Shown piece by piece: positions 35,101 to 44,270 of a stretch of DNA of 64,000 bases. The stretch comes from Pseudofrankia coriaricola (GTDB lineage: Bacteria; Actinomycetota; Actinomycetes; Frankiales; Frankiaceae), in the NCBI RefSeq assembly GCF_001854805.1, contig NZ_MBLO01000125.1:131614-195613 (forward strand), written 5' to 3'. Position numbers and translations under genes: made by a program. The notes under the pieces are model-generated. The model was not told where the DNA came from, ran no database searches, and saw nothing but the letters and a program-made list of their open reading frames with translations. The number at the start of each line of letters is the position of its first letter. Within the stretch, counting starts at the first letter, position 1.

Positions 35101-37452
35101 AGGGGCAGGGCCGCGCGGGCACCATGGGTGGTCGAGCTGCCCTGGGCCGCGCTGGGCGCGCCGGCTCCCCGCCGGCCGGCGGAGGTGGCGGACGACGGCG
35201 CCGTCAGCGATCTGCGGCTGCTCGTCGGCGCGGTGCGCGCCGCGGCCGAGCTGGCCGGTGTGCCCAGGCAACCTGGCCCTTGGCTGCCGCCGATGCCGTC
35301 GCTGGTCACGTTGGGCGACCTGCTCGCCAGCGCGGCGCGCCCGCCGGCCGCCCGCGGCACGCAAGGCGGGCGCGGGCGGCTGGCCCCGATCCCGATAGGG
35401 CTGTCGGACTTCCCGAACGACCAGGACCAGCGTCCCTACCTGATCGACCTGGACAGGTACGGCCACCTGCTGGTCGTCGGGTCGGCGCGATCCGGCCGGT
35501 CGACCGTGCTGCGGACGTTCGCGGGCGCGCTGGCGGCCACCGTGCCGTCGCGCGACGCGCATCTGTTCGGCCTCGACTGCGGCAACAACGCGCTGCTGGC
35601 GCTCACCGCGCTGCCGCACACCGGGGCCGTGGTCAGCGCGGACGCGCCCGAGCGGGTGGAGCGGCTGTTCGACCGGCTGCGCGCGGAGGTCGCCGCCCGG
35701 CAGGAGGCCTTCGCCAGCCGCGGGTACGCGGACCTCGGCGAGCAGCGGGCAGCCGAGCCGGCCGCCGCGCTGCCCTACCTGGTGCTGCTGCTCGACAGGT
35801 TCGAGGGCTTCCTGGCCGCCTTCGAGAACCTCGACGGGGGGCGGTTCGTCGACGAACTGTCGCGGCTGCTGCGCGAAGGCCCGGCGGTCGGCCTGCGGGT
35901 GGTGGTCAGCGCCGACCGGCGTGGCCTGACCGGCCGGGTCGCGTCCGCGATCGAGAACCGGCTGGTGCTGCGTCTCGCCGACCGGGGCGACTATCCGCTG
36001 GCTGGCCTGGCGGGCTCGGCCGTGCCGGACGGGCTGCCGCCTGGACGCGGGTTCCGGCTCGGCGACGCCGACGAGAACGCCGCGGGGGGCGCCGGCGAAG
36101 ACGCCACCGACGAAGTCGACGAACCCGAGCGCGACGGCGCGGTGCGGTCACCCGAGGGCGCCCATCCGAACGGGACGGCCGGCGCGGATGAAGGCGGGGG
36201 TGGTGGCGGAGCCGGGGGAGCGGTCGGGGGCGCGGCTGGCACGTTCGCTGGGCGGGGCGGCCGGTCCTGGAGGGCCGCGCCGGGTGGGGGCTCGGCGGTC
36301 GGCGCGGCACCGGCGGTCGAGACCCAGGTCGCGCTGCTCGCCCCGGACCCGTCTGGCCAGACGCAGGTCGCCGCGCTCGCCCGTATCGGCGCGTGGGCGG
36401 CGGCGCGGGACGGTGTGCCGCCCGGCCCGGCGACCGGCCCGCGCACCGACCAGTGCCGGCCGATGCGGATCGACGCCCTGCCATCACGGATCACGCTGGC
36501 CGAGACGGCGGCACTCACGGGATCACTGTGGCCGACGCCAGGGCGCGGCGGGCCGTTGACGACGCCGGGATCGCCGGCTCCCGCCGAGGCGGCCGTGACG
36601 CCGGCAGGTCCGCCAGGCACGATGGCGGGCACGACAGCGGGTGCGGCGGCGGCATCGCTGGCACCGCCGGCGCCGCTGCTGGGCCTGGTCGGCGTGGGCG
36701 GCGACGAGCTGGGCCCGCTGATCGTGGATCTGGCCGAGGACGGCCCCGGCTTCACGGTCGCCGGGCCCGCGCGCTCCGGGCGCAGCACCGCGCTGGTCAC
36801 CCTGGCGACGACCCTGCTCGCGGGCGGAACCCGGCTGGTCCTGGTCACGCCGCGGCCCTCGCCGCTGCGCGGGCTGGCCGGCGCGCGAGGCGTACTCGGC
36901 CCACTGGACGCCGCCGCCGACGCCGGCGACCTGGCCCGGCTGCTGCGATGTGCCGGCCGGGATGACGACGCGCCGACGGTCGTGCTGGTCGACGACGCGG
37001 AGCTGCTCGCCGACACGCCGCTGGCCGCCGGGCTCGCCGACTTCCTGCGCCGGGCGCGTGACACCCGGTCCGCGCTGGTCGCCGCCGGGACGACCGAGGA
37101 TCTGCTCGGCCAGTTCCGCGGGTTCCTGCTCGACATGCGCCGCTCCGGGTGCGGCCTGCTGCTCTGGCCCGGCGGACCGGCGGACGGCGAGGTGCTCGGC
37201 CGGCGGCTCTCCCGCTCGGCCGGCGGTGGCCATCCCCCGGGACGGGGGCTGTATATCCGGCGCGGCATGCCGACACCGGTCCAGGCCCAGGTCCCAGTCA
37301 CGCCCGGCGATGTCCAGTTCGGGGGGTCTCACCCCCGAATCACGGACCCGCCTAGATCACCTAAGCTCGCCCCGCTACCCGCCCCGGGCATCCACCGAGG
37401 CGCGGACAGCCGGATCCCCTTTCCCCGCGACGGCGAAGGAGCCGACCCATGA
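32155..37452 (+). CDS. eccC: EccC-like FtsK/SpoIIIE ATPase of a type VII secretion system
   Basis: The 1765-residue protein has the Streptomyces/Frankia EccC layout. A ubiquitin-like N-terminus (about 1-78) and an FHA-like domain (about 92-178) are followed by two membrane helices (about 285-320) and three FtsK/SpoIIIE ATPase domains. Only the first ATPase looks active: Walker A GTTGSGKSELLQ (about 747) and Walker B LVIVIDEFASL (about 867). In the second and third the Walker lysine is replaced by Arg (GSARSGRST about 1107; GPARSGRST about 1535), a known trend in EccC proteins, where distal modules bind substrates. A long Gly/Ala linker separates domains 2 and 3. The stop overlaps the first WXG gene (ATGA). 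ATG 32155 begins the ubiquitin-like strand; no strong ribosome site is seen. Confidence 0.88.
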   Translation: MRVILTVVDPVRGVSRDVMLEADEEAPVREVGRALAGRLRARTGGVDVFVGGRAVDGRLGLRESPLVDGAVVSLRSAAGCAAVGEPVGLVEARVVGGPGAGVVHRLGPGEFLIGTGPDCAVTLDDPTVAGVAMVLVVGADGSCAVLPAGVGDGFGEVLLDGEPLPAAGRLLPLPLVAEHDETGRGGRVAGDGDGGSTAPGRVADLASGHDDAAPLRPAPMLAVGAVLLTVTVAGPPDLATRPAADGHRLDVNRPPRLSSPRPDVRFRLPPAPARPERRPAPILGALLPAVGAGVMAFALHIYYLLLLALLAPLGMVASHLSGGRRARRAYRRDLAEHRRRLADMEGEIRAALVRECAARRAGAPDPAEVLLTAVGPRRRLWERRRGDLDYLRLRLGTADLPSELTVEDPAEQRPHDGHRPRGWSRTVPDVPVTVALAERGVLGIAGRGELPRVVGCWLLAQAAVLHSPLDLVVYLLTWSDADGASAWDWSRWLPHARPPAEAGGQDAVVRVGLDDVSRARQIGELAQLVAARTASRGGRPVAPSSRGGTSAGLPGHSAPIPGEPDVLVILDGARALRALPGMVSVLRDGPAVGVYSICLDRDVRLLPAECQAVVEQAPGGLRVSQAGGAADVDDVRPDLVATAAALDPSGQTLGGTVSVRGAAAWCERAARGLAALRDVGGGREESTLPTAARLLDVLDLDPPTAAAVAARWAAAPGGGTSFTVGVGLSGPFTLDLRRDGPHGLIAGTTGSGKSELLQSIVASLAVANRPDALTFVLVDYKGGSAFADCVDLPHCVGLVTDLDSHLVARALASLNAELRRREHVLADAGAKDLEDYERLTGLSRPGASGAAGRPPRLPPPPRLVIVIDEFASLARELPEFVAGLVNIAQRGRSLGIHLLLATQRPAGVVSPEIRANTNLRIGLRMTDAGESADVLDAPDAAWIARSTPGRAFARLGHASLVTFQAGRVGGRSTSPGPATGGGRGRAARAPWVVELPWAALGAPAPRRPAEVADDGAVSDLRLLVGAVRAAAELAGVPRQPGPWLPPMPSLVTLGDLLASAARPPAARGTQGGRGRLAPIPIGLSDFPNDQDQRPYLIDLDRYGHLLVVGSARSGRSTVLRTFAGALAATVPSRDAHLFGLDCGNNALLALTALPHTGAVVSADAPERVERLFDRLRAEVAARQEAFASRGYADLGEQRAAEPAAALPYLVLLLDRFEGFLAAFENLDGGRFVDELSRLLREGPAVGLRVVVSADRRGLTGRVASAIENRLVLRLADRGDYPLAGLAGSAVPDGLPPGRGFRLGDADENAAGGAGEDATDEVDEPERDGAVRSPEGAHPNGTAGADEGGGGGGAGGAVGGAAGTFAGRGGRSWRAAPGGGSAVGAAPAVETQVALLAPDPSGQTQVAALARIGAWAAARDGVPPGPATGPRTDQCRPMRIDALPSRITLAETAALTGSLWPTPGRGGPLTTPGSPAPAEAAVTPAGPPGTMAGTTAGAAAASLAPPAPLLGLVGVGGDELGPLIVDLAEDGPGFTVAGPARSGRSTALVTLATTLLAGGTRLVLVTPRPSPLRGLAGARGVLGPLDAAADAGDLARLLRCAGRDDDAPTVVLVDDAELLADTPLAAGLADFLRRARDTRSALVAAGTTEDLLGQFRGFLLDMRRSGCGLLLWPGGPADGEVLGRRLSRSAGGGHPPGRGLYIRRGMPTPVQAQVPVTPGDVQFGGSHPRITDPPRSPKLAPLPAPGIHRGADSRIPFPRDGEGADP

Positions 37453-37718
37453 GAACGGTGACGACCCCGGCGGCGCAGGCCGCCGCCCGTGGCCTCGGCG
37501 GCGAGCTGCCCGGCCTCGCCGCGATCACGACCGACCTGAGCCGCCACGGCGGCACGCTGGCCGACCCGAGGAACTGGGAGGGCCCCAAGGCCCAGACCTT
37601 CCGCACGCAGGTGTGGCCGGAGGTGGAGACCACCCTGACGAACCTGCGGACCAACCTCGACGAGCTCGCCAGATCCATCGCCGAGATCAACCGTCGGATC
37701 GCCGACGCGGGCGCCTGA
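37449..37718 (+). CDS. WXG100-like (Esx) secreted substrate 1
   Basis: The 89 residues form a helical hairpin-type protein with the turn motif WEG in PRNWEGPKAQTFRTQVW, matching the WXG signature of type VII substrates. It overlaps the EccC stop by four bases, so the two are made together. It is probably exported as a dimer with the neighbouring WXG protein. No YxxxD/E export signal is obvious at its C-terminus. Confidence 0.75.
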   Translation: MRTVTTPAAQAAARGLGGELPGLAAITTDLSRHGGTLADPRNWEGPKAQTFRTQVWPEVETTLTNLRTNLDELARSIAEINRRIADAGA

Positions 37719-37779
37719 GCCCACGCGGGCAAGCCCTCCTCGACGCCATCCTCACCCCGACGCCCAAGGAGAGATACCC

Positions 37780-38064
37780 ATGTCCGCCTCGGATGGGACC
37801 GTCCGGAGCACGCCGGAGGCCGTCGCCGCGGTCGTCGGGCTCGGCACCCTCGTCAACGGGCCGCTGCTGAGAAGTTTCGACGACCTGCGCCGGCACGCGG
37901 GCGTGCTCACCGACCCGGAATGCTGGGACGGCCGCACGGCCACCGAGTTCCGCTCGACCGTCTGGCCGGCATACCAGCGCGCGCTCACCGACCTGCACAC
38001 CCAGCTCGGCCGGCTGCGCACCCGGCTCGGCGAGATTCAGGACGACATCCAGGGCGCCGGCTAG
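37780..38064 (+). CDS. WXG100-like (Esx) secreted substrate 2
   Basis: The 94-residue helical protein has WDG in PECWDGRTATEFRSTVWP, again a WXG turn, and resembles its neighbour (WPxxxxxLTxLxxxL after the motif). It has an AAGGAG ribosome site (37766-37771). It is likely the dimer partner of the upstream protein, and the two may have arisen by duplication. Confidence 0.75.
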   Translation: MSASDGTVRSTPEAVAAVVGLGTLVNGPLLRSFDDLRRHAGVLTDPECWDGRTATEFRSTVWPAYQRALTDLHTQLGRLRTRLGEIQDDIQGAG

Positions 38065-38315
38065 GCCTTCTCCACCGGGTGCGTCTTCCGCGCCGATCTC
38101 GCCGATCAGCTGGACAGGGGCCCGGCACACGTCGACACATCCCGCGGGCATCACCAAAACAGCTAAACCACCCCCGGAGACGCGAGGACTTCACGGAAGG
38201 TTTCGGAGTGAAAGGGCCGGCTACACGGTTTTCGGATGGGACGGGCGACAACACCTCTTGTCGGCACGCACAACGACGACGCAAAGTGATCAGACGGCGG
38301 GAAGGAGGGTCGCGA

Positions 38316-41282
38316 GTGGCCTTCGGGGGCGTGGGCAGGCGAAGGAACGGCCGGCATGTCCGGCCGGCTGGGCCAGGGGCACCAAACCAATGGCCCAGCG
38401 GTGGGGAGGCGTCGAGCCGTTCGGACCCGCCACCGGTCGACGACGCCGCCGAACCCGCGATTCGCCGAGCGGAGCCGCGGCGCGGACCGGGCGGGCGGTC
38501 GCTGCTCGCCGCCGGTCTGCTGGCCGCGCTGGCCAGACGGGGCACGTCGACGCTGGCCGCCCGGCACCGCACGGTTGGCGAGGCCCTGCGGCTGGCCGCC
38601 GACGTCGACGCCGCGAGTTTCCTCGATCGCGCGACCCGGCTGCTGTCCGCGGGGCTGGCCGCGCAGGACAGGCCCCTGCCGCCGGTGTTCGCGGCGACGC
38701 TCACCGACGACGCGTTGATCCTGCACCTCGCGCCGGCGCCACTCGACCCGCCGCCGGCGCCGTGGTGGAAGGGCGGCGCGCCCGGCACATGGCGGATCGA
38801 GCGTCCCTCCGGGACGCCGGACGGGCTGCCAGCCGGTGCCGGCGAGACAATCCCGCCCGCCGTCCCGGCGCCGTTCCCCGGCCTCGCGACGATCGGGCAC
38901 AAAGGGAACAAAGGGAATGGTGCCAGGATCCTCGTCGACATCGAGGGCGCGCCGGGCGTCATCGCGATCGGCGGTGACCAGGCACGCGCCCGGGAGATCG
39001 CGATGTCGATCGCCGTCGAGCTGGCCACCAACCGGTGGTCGGACGATCTGCGGATCCACCTGATCGGGTTCCCGGACGACCCGCCGGCGGTCGCGCCGGA
39101 CCGGCTGCGCGCGGTCGCGACCGTCGGCGAGGCGCTGGCCGAGCTCGCGGCACGCGAGGAGCAGCGGGCCCGCGCGACGGGCGTGCCCTGGGACGGTTCA
39201 GACGCGATGGCTGTGCTGCACGGTCGGCGGGAGGCGAGGACGCAGGCGCTGTGGGCGCCGGACCTGCTGGTGCTGGCCAGCCCACCGGACGAGGCCGACA
39301 CCGCCCGGCTGGCGCGGTTCGCGCGCGGGCGGGGCCAGGCCGTCGGCGTGGTCGTCGTCGGCGAGATGGCGGCGGCCCGCTGGGTGTTCACCGCCAGCCA
39401 GGACGGCCGGCTCGCGCTGGGCGTGCTCGGCATCGAGGTCGTGGCGCAACTCCTGCCCGTCGCGCAGCACGCCGCACTCGTCGACCTGTTCCGTTCCCGG
39501 AACGACGACTCCCAGAACGACGACTCCCAGGACGACGACTCCCAGGACGTCGGCGTGCCCGACGGGCCGTCGGCCGCGGCCGACGAGGCCGAGCCGTTCC
39601 CCCCACCGGTCGTGGGCCAGCAGGACGCCGGCGAGGACAGCGCCGGCCCCGCCCGCCCGGCCGGTCAGACACTCCCGGTCGGGCCGCCCACGGCCGCCAG
39701 GCCCGTCGCCCACGGTAGCGGCCCGCGGACCACGTCCGGCACGTTCCTGCCCGCGGAACCGTTCCTGCCGGCGCTGCCCGCCGAGAGCCCACCCGCCGGT
39801 CCGTCGGCGTTGCCTGTGGCCGCGGCCGATCCAGGCACGACCGTCCCCTCCCGGCCCGGCGGGCCACCGCCCCGCCCGGCTGATCCCCGCGTTCCGCCTG
39901 ATCCCCGTGTGTCGCTCGGACCAGGCCCGGCGATGTTGCCGGCGGTGTTGCCCGAGCCGGCCGTGACGGCCCCCGGTCCAGCCGCGGCCGCGCCATCCGG
40001 CGCCGGCCAGCCACCGCCGCGCCCGACTGGTCCGCACGACCAACCCAGCTCGGATCCCCCAAGGCCGCCAGCGCCGGGCGTCACCGGTCCGACCGATCCC
40101 GACCCACGCTCGACGTCGCCCGATGCGCCGCGCACGCTGCCGAGGGCGGGCGGCCCCACCGCTCCCCCACCGACGGAGCTCCCCGGCTCCCGACCGACCA
40201 GATGGCCGCTGTCGGTCCTGGTCCCGACAGCGCGTCATCGCACGCCGCCGACGCCGGACGACGCGCCTCCAGGCGACGCGCCCCCGCCCGGGCCCGGGCG
40301 GGGACACCGGGTGGCCGGGCCTCTCGGCCGCGGGGCGGGACCCTCCCCGACGGGGCCGATCTCGCCTCTCCACCTCCCCTACGCGGCCGCCACACCGCCC
40401 GCCGAGCTCGCCGACCCGAGGGAGGCGGAGATCCGAGTGCTCGGCCGGCCCACGGTCTATGCGCCAGGACCGGTGGCACGCGACCAGGTCGAGTCGTTGA
40501 CAGAGCTTCTCATCTACCTGGCCCTGCACCCGGACGGCGCACATCCACGGACACTCTCGGCGGCGCTCCGGCCGGCCAGCGCCAGGAGCACGGCCTCCGG
40601 CCGTGCTACTCCTGACTTCGTCACCGCGGCCTCCGTGAGCCGCGCCAGGGACTGGCTCGGGACCGGCCCATCCGGTCATCCCCGGCTGGTCACCGGCGAG
40701 GACGGGCGGCTGCGCCTCGGCCAGGACGTCCGCTGTGACTGGTGGGCATTCGCCGCCCACGCCCATCGGGCAGACCAGCCGCCGAGCGCCGCCTCGGGCG
40801 GTGCCGGCATCGCGACGGTCGGGAGCGGGGCAGAAGCCGAGCTGGCGGCGGCGCTGGGCCTGGTCACTGGTCCGCTCCTGGCGGACCTCCCAGCTGGCAG
40901 ATACGGCTGGCTACGGTCGACCGGGCTTGAGGCTGGCCTGCGCGCGGCCGTCGTCGACGTCGCCCACCGCCTCGCCGAGCGCAGTCTGCACGCGGGCGAC
41001 ACCGCGACCGCGATGGCCGCGTGCCGGACCGGGCTTCGCGCCGTCCCGGCCGCCGAGCCCCTCTGGCGGGACCTGCTGCGCACGGTCGCCGCCCGGGGTG
41101 ACCGCCGTACCCTCGAGGCCGTCGCCGCTGAGATGTACCGGGCACTGCCCGCCGCGACGGCGCCGCGGCCCGGCGTCAGCCTGCCGCGTGGGCGCCGTGC
41201 GCAGAACCGTCCGGCCGAGCCCGAGACGAACGCCCTGCTCAAGGCCCTCCTGCCCGGCTACCGCCACCGCGACCGCCGCTGA
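38316..41282 (+). CDS. BTAD / winged-helix protein of the type VII locus
   Basis: GTG 38316 has GAAGGAGG eight bases upstream; the longer open frame overlaps the WXG gene and is ignored. The 988-residue protein has a possible membrane segment near residue 65 (SLLAAGLLAALARRG) and a domain at about 130-400. A very Pro-rich linker (about 420-700) follows. The C-terminal part has a winged-helix-like start (IRVLGRPTVYAPGP) and a BTAD helical-repeat region (LAERSLHAGDTATAMAACRT). Proteins of this kind accompany EccC in Streptomyces and Frankia. An 18/15-bp micro-repeat encodes NDDSQNDDSQDDDSQD near residue 395. Its role, regulator or membrane scaffold, is not known. Confidence 0.7.
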   Translation: MAFGGVGRRRNGRHVRPAGPGAPNQWPSGGEASSRSDPPPVDDAAEPAIRRAEPRRGPGGRSLLAAGLLAALARRGTSTLAARHRTVGEALRLAADVDAASFLDRATRLLSAGLAAQDRPLPPVFAATLTDDALILHLAPAPLDPPPAPWWKGGAPGTWRIERPSGTPDGLPAGAGETIPPAVPAPFPGLATIGHKGNKGNGARILVDIEGAPGVIAIGGDQARAREIAMSIAVELATNRWSDDLRIHLIGFPDDPPAVAPDRLRAVATVGEALAELAAREEQRARATGVPWDGSDAMAVLHGRREARTQALWAPDLLVLASPPDEADTARLARFARGRGQAVGVVVVGEMAAARWVFTASQDGRLALGVLGIEVVAQLLPVAQHAALVDLFRSRNDDSQNDDSQDDDSQDVGVPDGPSAAADEAEPFPPPVVGQQDAGEDSAGPARPAGQTLPVGPPTAARPVAHGSGPRTTSGTFLPAEPFLPALPAESPPAGPSALPVAAADPGTTVPSRPGGPPPRPADPRVPPDPRVSLGPGPAMLPAVLPEPAVTAPGPAAAAPSGAGQPPPRPTGPHDQPSSDPPRPPAPGVTGPTDPDPRSTSPDAPRTLPRAGGPTAPPPTELPGSRPTRWPLSVLVPTARHRTPPTPDDAPPGDAPPPGPGRGHRVAGPLGRGAGPSPTGPISPLHLPYAAATPPAELADPREAEIRVLGRPTVYAPGPVARDQVESLTELLIYLALHPDGAHPRTLSAALRPASARSTASGRATPDFVTAASVSRARDWLGTGPSGHPRLVTGEDGRLRLGQDVRCDWWAFAAHAHRADQPPSAASGGAGIATVGSGAEAELAAALGLVTGPLLADLPAGRYGWLRSTGLEAGLRAAVVDVAHRLAERSLHAGDTATAMAACRTGLRAVPAAEPLWRDLLRTVAARGDRRTLEAVAAEMYRALPAATAPRPGVSLPRGRRAQNRPAEPETNALLKALLPGYRHRDRR

Positions 41283-41422
41283 GCCCGAGCCGGCCCGCGG
41301 GCGCGGGCACCTCGGCGTCCGGGCACGATGGACAGTGCACGATGGACCCCGCCCGCCTCGAGCCCTCGCGGCTCGCGCCGCGGCGCCGCCGGACTGGAAC
41401 TGGAATGGGAAGAGGTACCCGC

Positions 41423-42952
41423 GTGAACGTGCACCGGCTGCTCGGTACCGCGGACGGCGTCGCGGCGACCGGAGGGCTGGCAGACCGAACGGCGGTGCGG
41501 ATCGCGGGTGAGGCGATGCGGCGCGGGGAGCTCTGGGCCGCCGCGGCGGCCGTCGCCGACGAGGTCGCCGGGGCCAGGGTCGTGGCGGTGCCCGGATCGG
41601 CGAGCCTGCCCACAGTCGTAGGGATCGTCGGCTGCCTGCTCGGCGGCGTCACGGTGGTGCCGGTGCCAGCCGACGCCGGCCCGCGGGAGCGCGCGCACAT
41701 CCTCACGGACTCCAAAGCCGAGCTGTGGCTCGGCGAGCCGCCCGCCGAAGACGGTGCGGCGGGCGGCAGCGGCCGCGGGCTGTCGGTGGTGCCGGTCGAC
41801 CCCGCCCGCCGATCCGGCGGCACCTTCCCGGAGCCGGATCCCGCCTCGGCCGCGATGGTCATGTACACATCCGGGACGACCGGGGCACCCAAGGGCGTCG
41901 TGACGTCCAGGCGGGCGATCGCCGCCTGTCTGGACGCGCTCACGGACGCCTGGGCGTGGACGCCCGACGACGTGCTCGTCCACGGGCTGCCGCTGTTCCA
42001 CATACACGGACTGGTGCTCGGGGTTCTCGGCGCGCTGCGAGTCGGTAGCCCGCTGGTTCACACCCGGCGGCCGCGCCCCGCCGACTACGCGGCGGCCGCG
42101 GAGCGGCACGGCGGAAGCCTCTACTTCGGCGTGCCGACGGTCTGGTCACGGGTGTGCGACGACCCGGCGGCCGCGGCGTCGCTCGGCCGGGCCCGGCTGC
42201 TGGTCTCCGGCAGCGCCCCTCTGCCGGTCCCGGTGGCGCGGCGGCTGCACGAGCTCACCGGGCTGGTGCCCGTCGAACGCTACGGGATGACCGAAAGCCT
42301 GATCACGGTGGCGGTTCGCGCCGACGGCGAGCGCCGGCCCGGCTGGGTCGGCCTGCCGCTGCCCACCGTGACGACCCGCCTGGCGCCGATCCCCGACGCC
42401 ACCGACGCCGCGGACAGCGCCGATGACGCCGGTGCGCCGCTCAGCCCGCACGGCGGTGAGGACGTCGTTGACGTGCCGCGTGACGGCGAGTCCGTCGGTG
42501 AGCTGCAGGTCCGCGGCGCGACCCTGTTCGACGGCTACCTGGGCCTCGCGGAGGCGACCGCGGCCAGCTGGACGCCCGACGGCTGGTTCCGGACCGGCGA
42601 CGCGGCGGTCATCGACCCCGACGGCTGGCACCGGATCGTCGGTCGGACCTCCGTCGACCTCATCAAGAGCGGCGGGTACCGGATCGGGGCCGGCGAGGTC
42701 GAGGCGGCGCTGCTCGCGCATCCCGCGATCACCGAGGCCGCCGTCATCGGCGTCGCGGACGCCGACCTGGGCCAGCGCATCGTCGCCTACGTCGTCGGCG
42801 ACGGCACGGCGCCGGTCGACCCGGAGGCCGTGTCCGCGTTCGTCGCCGAGCAGCTGTCGGTCCACAAGCGCCCCCGCGAGGTCCGTGTCGTCGACGGCCT
42901 CCCGCGCAACGCCATGGGGAAGGTCCAGAAAAAGATCCTGGCCAGCTCCTGA
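41423..42952 (+). CDS. matB: malonyl-CoA synthetase-like acyl-CoA ligase (MatB type)
   Basis: The 509-residue ANL-superfamily enzyme has the P-loop MYTSGTTGAPKGVV, the A5 motif RYGMTESL, the A7 motif WFRTGD and the C-terminal lysine motif PRNAMGKVQKKIL. Wording around the active site (GLPLFHIHGLVLGVLGALR, ERYGMTES, LIKSGGYRIGAGEVE) closely follows Streptomyces MatB. That enzyme makes malonyl-CoA or methylmalonyl-CoA from the free acid, ATP and CoA. GTG 41423 has GAGG seven bases upstream. An acidic insert lies at about residues 330-360. Another dicarboxylate or acyl substrate is possible. Confidence 0.75.
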   Translation: MNVHRLLGTADGVAATGGLADRTAVRIAGEAMRRGELWAAAAAVADEVAGARVVAVPGSASLPTVVGIVGCLLGGVTVVPVPADAGPRERAHILTDSKAELWLGEPPAEDGAAGGSGRGLSVVPVDPARRSGGTFPEPDPASAAMVMYTSGTTGAPKGVVTSRRAIAACLDALTDAWAWTPDDVLVHGLPLFHIHGLVLGVLGALRVGSPLVHTRRPRPADYAAAAERHGGSLYFGVPTVWSRVCDDPAAAASLGRARLLVSGSAPLPVPVARRLHELTGLVPVERYGMTESLITVAVRADGERRPGWVGLPLPTVTTRLAPIPDATDAADSADDAGAPLSPHGGEDVVDVPRDGESVGELQVRGATLFDGYLGLAEATAASWTPDGWFRTGDAAVIDPDGWHRIVGRTSVDLIKSGGYRIGAGEVEAALLAHPAITEAAVIGVADADLGQRIVAYVVGDGTAPVDPEAVSAFVAEQLSVHKRPREVRVVDGLPRNAMGKVQKKILASS

Positions 42953-43055
42953 GACCGCGACGCCGTGGGCAGAGGATTGGCCAAGTAGATCGAACCGCTC
43001 GCGCCACTGTCCCGGCGAGTCGCCGTCCCCGCCCGGCCCGACCGCTGGCGTCTCC

Positions 43056-43814
43056 TCACGCTCCCGGCTGCGCGGCCTGAGAGGCTGGCAGTCGTACGGC
43101 AAGCTCGGACCGCGTCCGGACGTCGCCGGCCGGGGCTACGAGACTGGTGTCCGGGATGGGAGTCCGGGCGCCCCTCACCAGCAGCCACACGCCGGTTGCG
43201 ATCTCGAAGACGAACATCGGCAGCCACATGATGATCGAAGCGCCCTCGGTCGTGGTTCGGCTGGCGGCGGTCTCCAGCGGTACCCCGACGACCAGGATGA
43301 GCGAGGCCCCCACGCCGAGCGCGGCCAGCGGGACGGGAATCGAGCGGGCCCTGAGCAGCAGGTACGCGAACAGCGTGCTGCCCACCGCGAAGAAGGCGGC
43401 TCCGACGTTGGTGCTCCACGACGCCACGTCGGCCACGACAGCGCCCAGCTCCTGTTCACCGGCGGTCGGCGCCTGGCTGAGCGACAGCAGGATCAGCACG
43501 CTAAGGATCTTGACGGCGTAGAGCGCCGCCTCCACCACGCGGCAGGCAAGTGCCAGGATCGCCAGGTTCTCGTCCTGCCGTTTGGTCAGGGCATAGAGCA
43601 TGGCCGCGAGCGCCAGCGTGCCCACGCCGGCGACCATGAGCAGCACCGTGCTGGCCCGGATGCTGACCGTGTTGTCGGCGACGGTGCGGAACGTGTCGGC
43701 GATGTCGTCAGCGCCGCTGACGCCGCCCTGAAGGACCGAGCTGGCCAGGACGGCGGCGATGACGATCAGGAACAGGGCGCCGGCGAGGCGGGCGACGTGC
43801 CGGTTGGACATCAT
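43056..43814 (-). CDS. DUF4386 membrane protein
   Basis: About 252 residues with six predicted helices, starting MMSNRHVARLAGALFLIVIAA. It contains the loop ALTKRQDENLAILALACRVVEA, typical of DUF4386 proteins. Function unknown; members are often near stress regulators. A GGAGG ribosome site lies five bases before ATG 43814. The 43815-44244 gap upstream holds no gene I can support. Confidence 0.75.
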   Translation of the reverse strand: MMSNRHVARLAGALFLIVIAAVLASSVLQGGVSGADDIADTFRTVADNTVSIRASTVLLMVAGVGTLALAAMLYALTKRQDENLAILALACRVVEAALYAVKILSVLILLSLSQAPTAGEQELGAVVADVASWSTNVGAAFFAVGSTLFAYLLLRARSIPVPLAALGVGASLILVVGVPLETAASRTTTEGASIIMWLPMFVFEIATGVWLLVRGARTPIPDTSLVAPAGDVRTRSELAVRLPASQAAQPGA

Positions 43815-44244
43815 CGAGTCCTCCATCGAGATCCGTGACAGCGAACGCAACGCCAGCTGGCCGATCTGGCTCGCCGGGGAACCCACCTGGCGAGTCCCGC
43901 GAGCTGCGATGGTTCGTGGCGTGGTCGGGCCGCGGGAGCGTTACGCGTCGACCGTGCCGGATGCCGGTTGAGTCGCGGTTGTGGACCGGACGAAGGAACG
44001 TTGAGTCGTGCCGCGCGCCGAGACCTCGGCGGCGCGCGGCGTCACCGGGACGTCCCGGTGAGGTCCCCGTGGACGTCGCCGCACCGCGCCATCAGTCGGG
44101 TCATCCGTCGCGCTGTGCGCGGCGCTCGCGCTCATTGTCGCCCTGGTCGCCGGGATCCTCGCCCGGCTCGCTGGCGCGCACCTGGCCACCGCGGTGCCGC
44201 GCGGCGGGACCGCGTTCGCCGGCGCGCTGGGCCTGCACGGTCCC

Positions 44245-44270
44245 ACTGACCGGCCCCTGGCCCGGTCAGT
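44245..44270 (-). terminator. hairpin at the end of the dimethylamine monooxygenase-like operon
   Basis: ACTGACCGG and CCGGTCAGT form a nine-base stem around an eight-base loop, overlapping the stop codon of the last gene (44266). Likely terminator without a T-run. Confidence 0.5.

Noticed and set aside
37920..38315. Upstream extension of the BTAD protein frame.
   Set aside because: It overlaps the second WXG gene and encodes random basic sequence; GTG 38316 has a strong ribosome site.
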